Shown here: positions 4,982 to 6,560 of the stretch, in pieces
Position numbering within the stretch: the first letter of the stretch is position 1
Layout: every line of letters starts with the position of its first letter
Source of the DNA: Oscillospiraceae bacterium
GTDB taxonomy: Bacteria; Bacillota; Clostridia; Oscillospirales; Acutalibacteraceae
Assembly: GCA_009779455.1 (NCBI GenBank)
Contig: WREG01000113.1
Location: 1-6,560, forward strand
Length of the DNA stretch: 6,560 nt
Reading direction: 5' to 3'
Notes under the pieces: model-generated
Databases searched by the model: none
Told to the model about the DNA's origin: nothing
Seen by the model: the letters and a program-made list of their open reading frames with translations, nothing else
Translations under genes and position numbers: made by a program

Positions 4982-6474
4982 GAAAACATAATATTTTCCG
5001 TATAAACATCGAAAAAGTCCTTGTGCGCCGCAAGATCCAGCACGACGGCTTTTTCTTTTATTTTTTCCGCTAAAACCCGCGAATTTTCATCCGCCGCGTA
5101 AAGCGCCGTGCCCGCAAGGCATGTGTTGCCCGCCGCCCGCGCTTTTGATGCGAGGGCTTTCGGGATAAGCCCGATATAAGCGGCGTTCGCGGCATTTATG
5201 TAGGTGCCGAAGCCGCCGGACAGCACAAGCCGCCCGATATCGTCATATCCAACCCCCGCTTCCTTGATGATAAGTTCGATGGCGGTGCATATGGCGGCTT
5301 TTGCGAGCTGAACCTCCCTTATATCCTCCGCGTATATATCAACGCCTTCCGCTATATTAAATATTTCATTTTCCAACAGTCCTCCGCCGTCGATAAGGCC
5401 GTTTCTCAACAGTTCGGCGGTGATGTCGATAAGCCCCGAGCCGCAGATTCCGGCCGCTGCTGCGGTCGAGGATTTAGGATATAGGATATAGGGTTTAGGG
5501 TTTTTTATTTCGTAATCTATGCCGGTTTTAATAGTCTTAATATGTTTTTTACCGTTTTGGAGCTTGAAATTGCAAACCGCGCCGGGGATTGCGGCGCAGC
5601 CGTCCCGTATTTTCGCCCCTTCGAAAGCGGGGCCCGCCGCCGCCGAAGCCGCGTAAAATTTATCTTTGCTGAAAAGTACGGTTTCCGCGTTTGTGCCCAA
5701 ATCCAATAACAGCGTGTAAGCGCTTTCGTCCCTGTATTCGCTTAATATCCCGGCTGTGATGTCCGCTCCAATAAAACTCGCGAGGCATGGCGGGGAATAA
5801 ACGTTGATTCCTGACGAATATCCCGGAAATAAAATATTGTCCCGCTTTGAATCCAAAAATACCGCGTTATATGGGTAAACACCCATTGAAACGGGGTTTT
5901 CGCCGTAAAGGAAATGAAGCATTACGGTGTTCCCGGACATAAACATATCGTTTACAGACGGGATCCCGTTTTTTTCGAGCAGTGTTTTAAGCATCCCTCC
6001 GATTTGCTTTATCAAAATGCCGTGGAGCTTCCCGTTATCGGTTTTTGCAGCGTCTACCCTTGAAATAACGTCGCAGCCATAAGAAGCTTGGGCGTTGTTT
6101 TCGGTGGCTATATCAATTATCCCTGCCGTTGGCCTGTTTATAAGGGCCATTGTTACGGTGGTAGTTCCTATATCGCAGACAGCCAGGGCATCGGTCTTGT
6201 CGTCGGTTCTGTTGAACCCTTCAAAGCCTTCCGCCGTGGATATCCCTGCCGCCATATCATCGCACAGCGTAACAGCCATACCGTCGAGGGCTTTGGTATG
6301 GCAGGCGAGCCGCGGATTGTTTTCAATAAAAACCCTGCATTTCCCGCAAACCCCTGCGCCGCCGCAGTCGGCGGGCTGCGGTATGCCGTTTCGCCGCAGT
6401 ATGTCAAGGACGCTTTCGCCCTCGCAAAAATCCGCTTTTATCCTTTCGGTGCTATTTATAACGGTTATTTTCAA
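4978..6474 (-). CDS. 2Fe-2S ferredoxin / ASKHA ATPase of the RACo (DUF4445) corrinoid-activator type
   Basis: 498 residues in two parts. Residues 1-75 form a plant-type ferredoxin with ligands C37, C43, C46 and C58 (C-x5-C-x2-C-x11-C). From about 97 an actin-like ATPase fold shows DIGTTT (101-106), a second phosphate motif LLDLGTNAE (256-264), AGPAFEGAKIRDG (280-292), GICGSGLID (342-350) and LVLSGGFGTY near the end. Proteins of this type use ATP to drive electron transfer that returns inactive Co(II) corrinoid proteins to Co(I). It is shorter than RACo (over 600 residues) and seems to lack the linker and middle domain. No methyltransferase or corrinoid protein is in the window, so the partner is unknown. 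The start is TTG at 6474, supported by GAGGG nine bases upstream. Residues 324-335 are encoded by a heptamer array. Confidence 0.85.
   Translation of the reverse strand: MKITVINSTERIKADFCEGESVLDILRRNGIPQPADCGGAGVCGKCRVFIENNPRLACHTKALDGMAVTLCDDMAAGISTAEGFEGFNRTDDKTDALAVCDIGTTTVTMALINRPTAGIIDIATENNAQASYGCDVISRVDAAKTDNGKLHGILIKQIGGMLKTLLEKNGIPSVNDMFMSGNTVMLHFLYGENPVSMGVYPYNAVFLDSKRDNILFPGYSSGINVYSPPCLASFIGADITAGILSEYRDESAYTLLLDLGTNAETVLFSKDKFYAASAAAGPAFEGAKIRDGCAAIPGAVCNFKLQNGKKHIKTIKTGIDYEIKNPKPYILYPKSSTAAAAGICGSGLIDITAELLRNGLIDGGGLLENEIFNIAEGVDIYAEDIREVQLAKAAICTAIELIIKEAGVGYDDIGRLVLSGGFGTYINAANAAYIGLIPKALASKARAAGNTCLAGTALYAADENSRVLAEKIKEKAVVLDLAAHKDFFDVYTENIMFS
5470..5504. repeat. Five-unit heptamer array inside the ASKHA coding sequence
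   Basis: Five 7-base units in tandem on the + strand: GGATTTA (5470-5476), GGATATA (5477-5483), GGATATA (5484-5490), GGGTTTA (5491-5497) and GGGTTTT (5498-5504). On the coding (-) strand they are read as about residues 324-335 (KNPKPYILYPKS), directly before AAAAGICGSGLID. Relatives usually have a short turn just before GICGSG, so this looks like an in-frame insertion in a surface loop. Since 7 is not a multiple of 3, gain or loss of one unit would shift the reading frame. Confidence 0.8.
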
Positions 6475-6483
6475 GTCGGCCAG

Positions 6484-6488
6484 CCCTC
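6484..6488 (-). promoter_or_regulatory. Ribosome binding site fixing the TTG start of the ASKHA gene
   Basis: GAGGG on the - strand lies 9 bases before TTG at 6474-6472. The nearest upstream ATG (6497-6495) is in another frame and stops after 8 codons at 6471, so TTG is the best start. The encoded MKITVINS is a typical first beta-strand of a 2Fe-2S ferredoxin domain. Confidence 0.65.
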
Positions 6489-6506
6489 TTTATTCATAAT
6501 ATAATT

Positions 6507-6536
6507 ATCTTATCATAAAAAAACAATTCCAGTCAA
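6507..6536 (-). promoter_or_regulatory. Promoter of the ASKHA gene
   Basis: The -35 box TTGACT (6536-6531) and -10 box TAAGAT (6512-6507) are separated by 18 bp, with TG one base upstream of the -10 giving an extended -10. The spacer contains a T7 run. A 13-base block, TTATGATAAGATA (6518-6506), is identical to that around the toxin-antitoxin -10 (4964-4952). The predicted leader is about 25 nt. Confidence 0.6.
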
Positions 6537-6560
6537 TAAAAACTTGAAAAAATTTAAAAA

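Noticed and set aside
6471..6497. Eight-codon upstream frame (MNKEGWPT) whose TGA overlaps the ASKHA TTG start
   Set aside because: The stop/start overlap is neat, but no ribosome binding site precedes its ATG and the interior contains the binding site for the main gene; probably chance.
6088..6504. Two overlapping + strand open frames opposite the ASKHA gene
   Set aside because: They mirror the ferredoxin and first ATPase motifs of the - strand gene and have no plausible start context or domains.

Overview
The window is a stretch of chromosome from an anaerobic Gram-positive bacterium, most likely an uncultured member of the Clostridia (Bacillota). Three things suggest this: the gene order infB – small protein – rbfA – nrnA – truB – ribF, the purine-rich ribosome binding sites with frequent TTG starts, and a ferredoxin/ASKHA activator of the type found in corrinoid-using anaerobes. 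The lineage is an inference; no rRNA or other decisive marker is present.

Layout. Bases 1-4340 (+ strand) carry a translation and ribosome-maturation operon: the last codons of infB, a small membrane/Sm-like protein of unknown function (559-873), rbfA, nrnA, truB, ribF and a stand-alone Smr-domain gene that overlaps ribF by ATGA. Between infB and the small protein lies about 440 bp without an intact gene. It holds a degenerate 7-bp repeat run, a perfect 30-bp GC-rich inverted repeat (REPIN-like) and the remains of a hicB-type antitoxin gene. Bases 4347-4923 (- strand) are a Phd/YefM antitoxin and RelE/ParE toxin pair with its own promoter and a direct-repeat operator candidate. Bases 4978-6474 (- strand) encode a 498-residue 2Fe-2S/ASKHA protein of the RACo (DUF4445) type, with a promoter at 6507-6536.

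How the genes work together. infB, rbfA and truB serve initiation, 30S maturation and tRNA pseudouridylation. nrnA recycles nanoRNA and pAp, and ribF makes FMN and FAD. The two - strand units are functionally separate from this operon and converge on it with only 6 bp between smr and the toxin gene.

The most unusual signal is a set of short tandem arrays, all with a 7-bp period but with different unit sequences: GGATTTA-like at 120, AAATGTA at 2195 (with an inverted partner TTTCACA at 2231), TTGAGAG at 3166 and GGATATA/GGGTTTA at 5470. Three begin at or inside the stop codon of an operon gene (infB, nrnA, truB). One supplies the TTG start of ribF, one precedes a truB start that has no Shine-Dalgarno sequence, and one is translated within the ASKHA gene, where a copy-number change would shift the frame.
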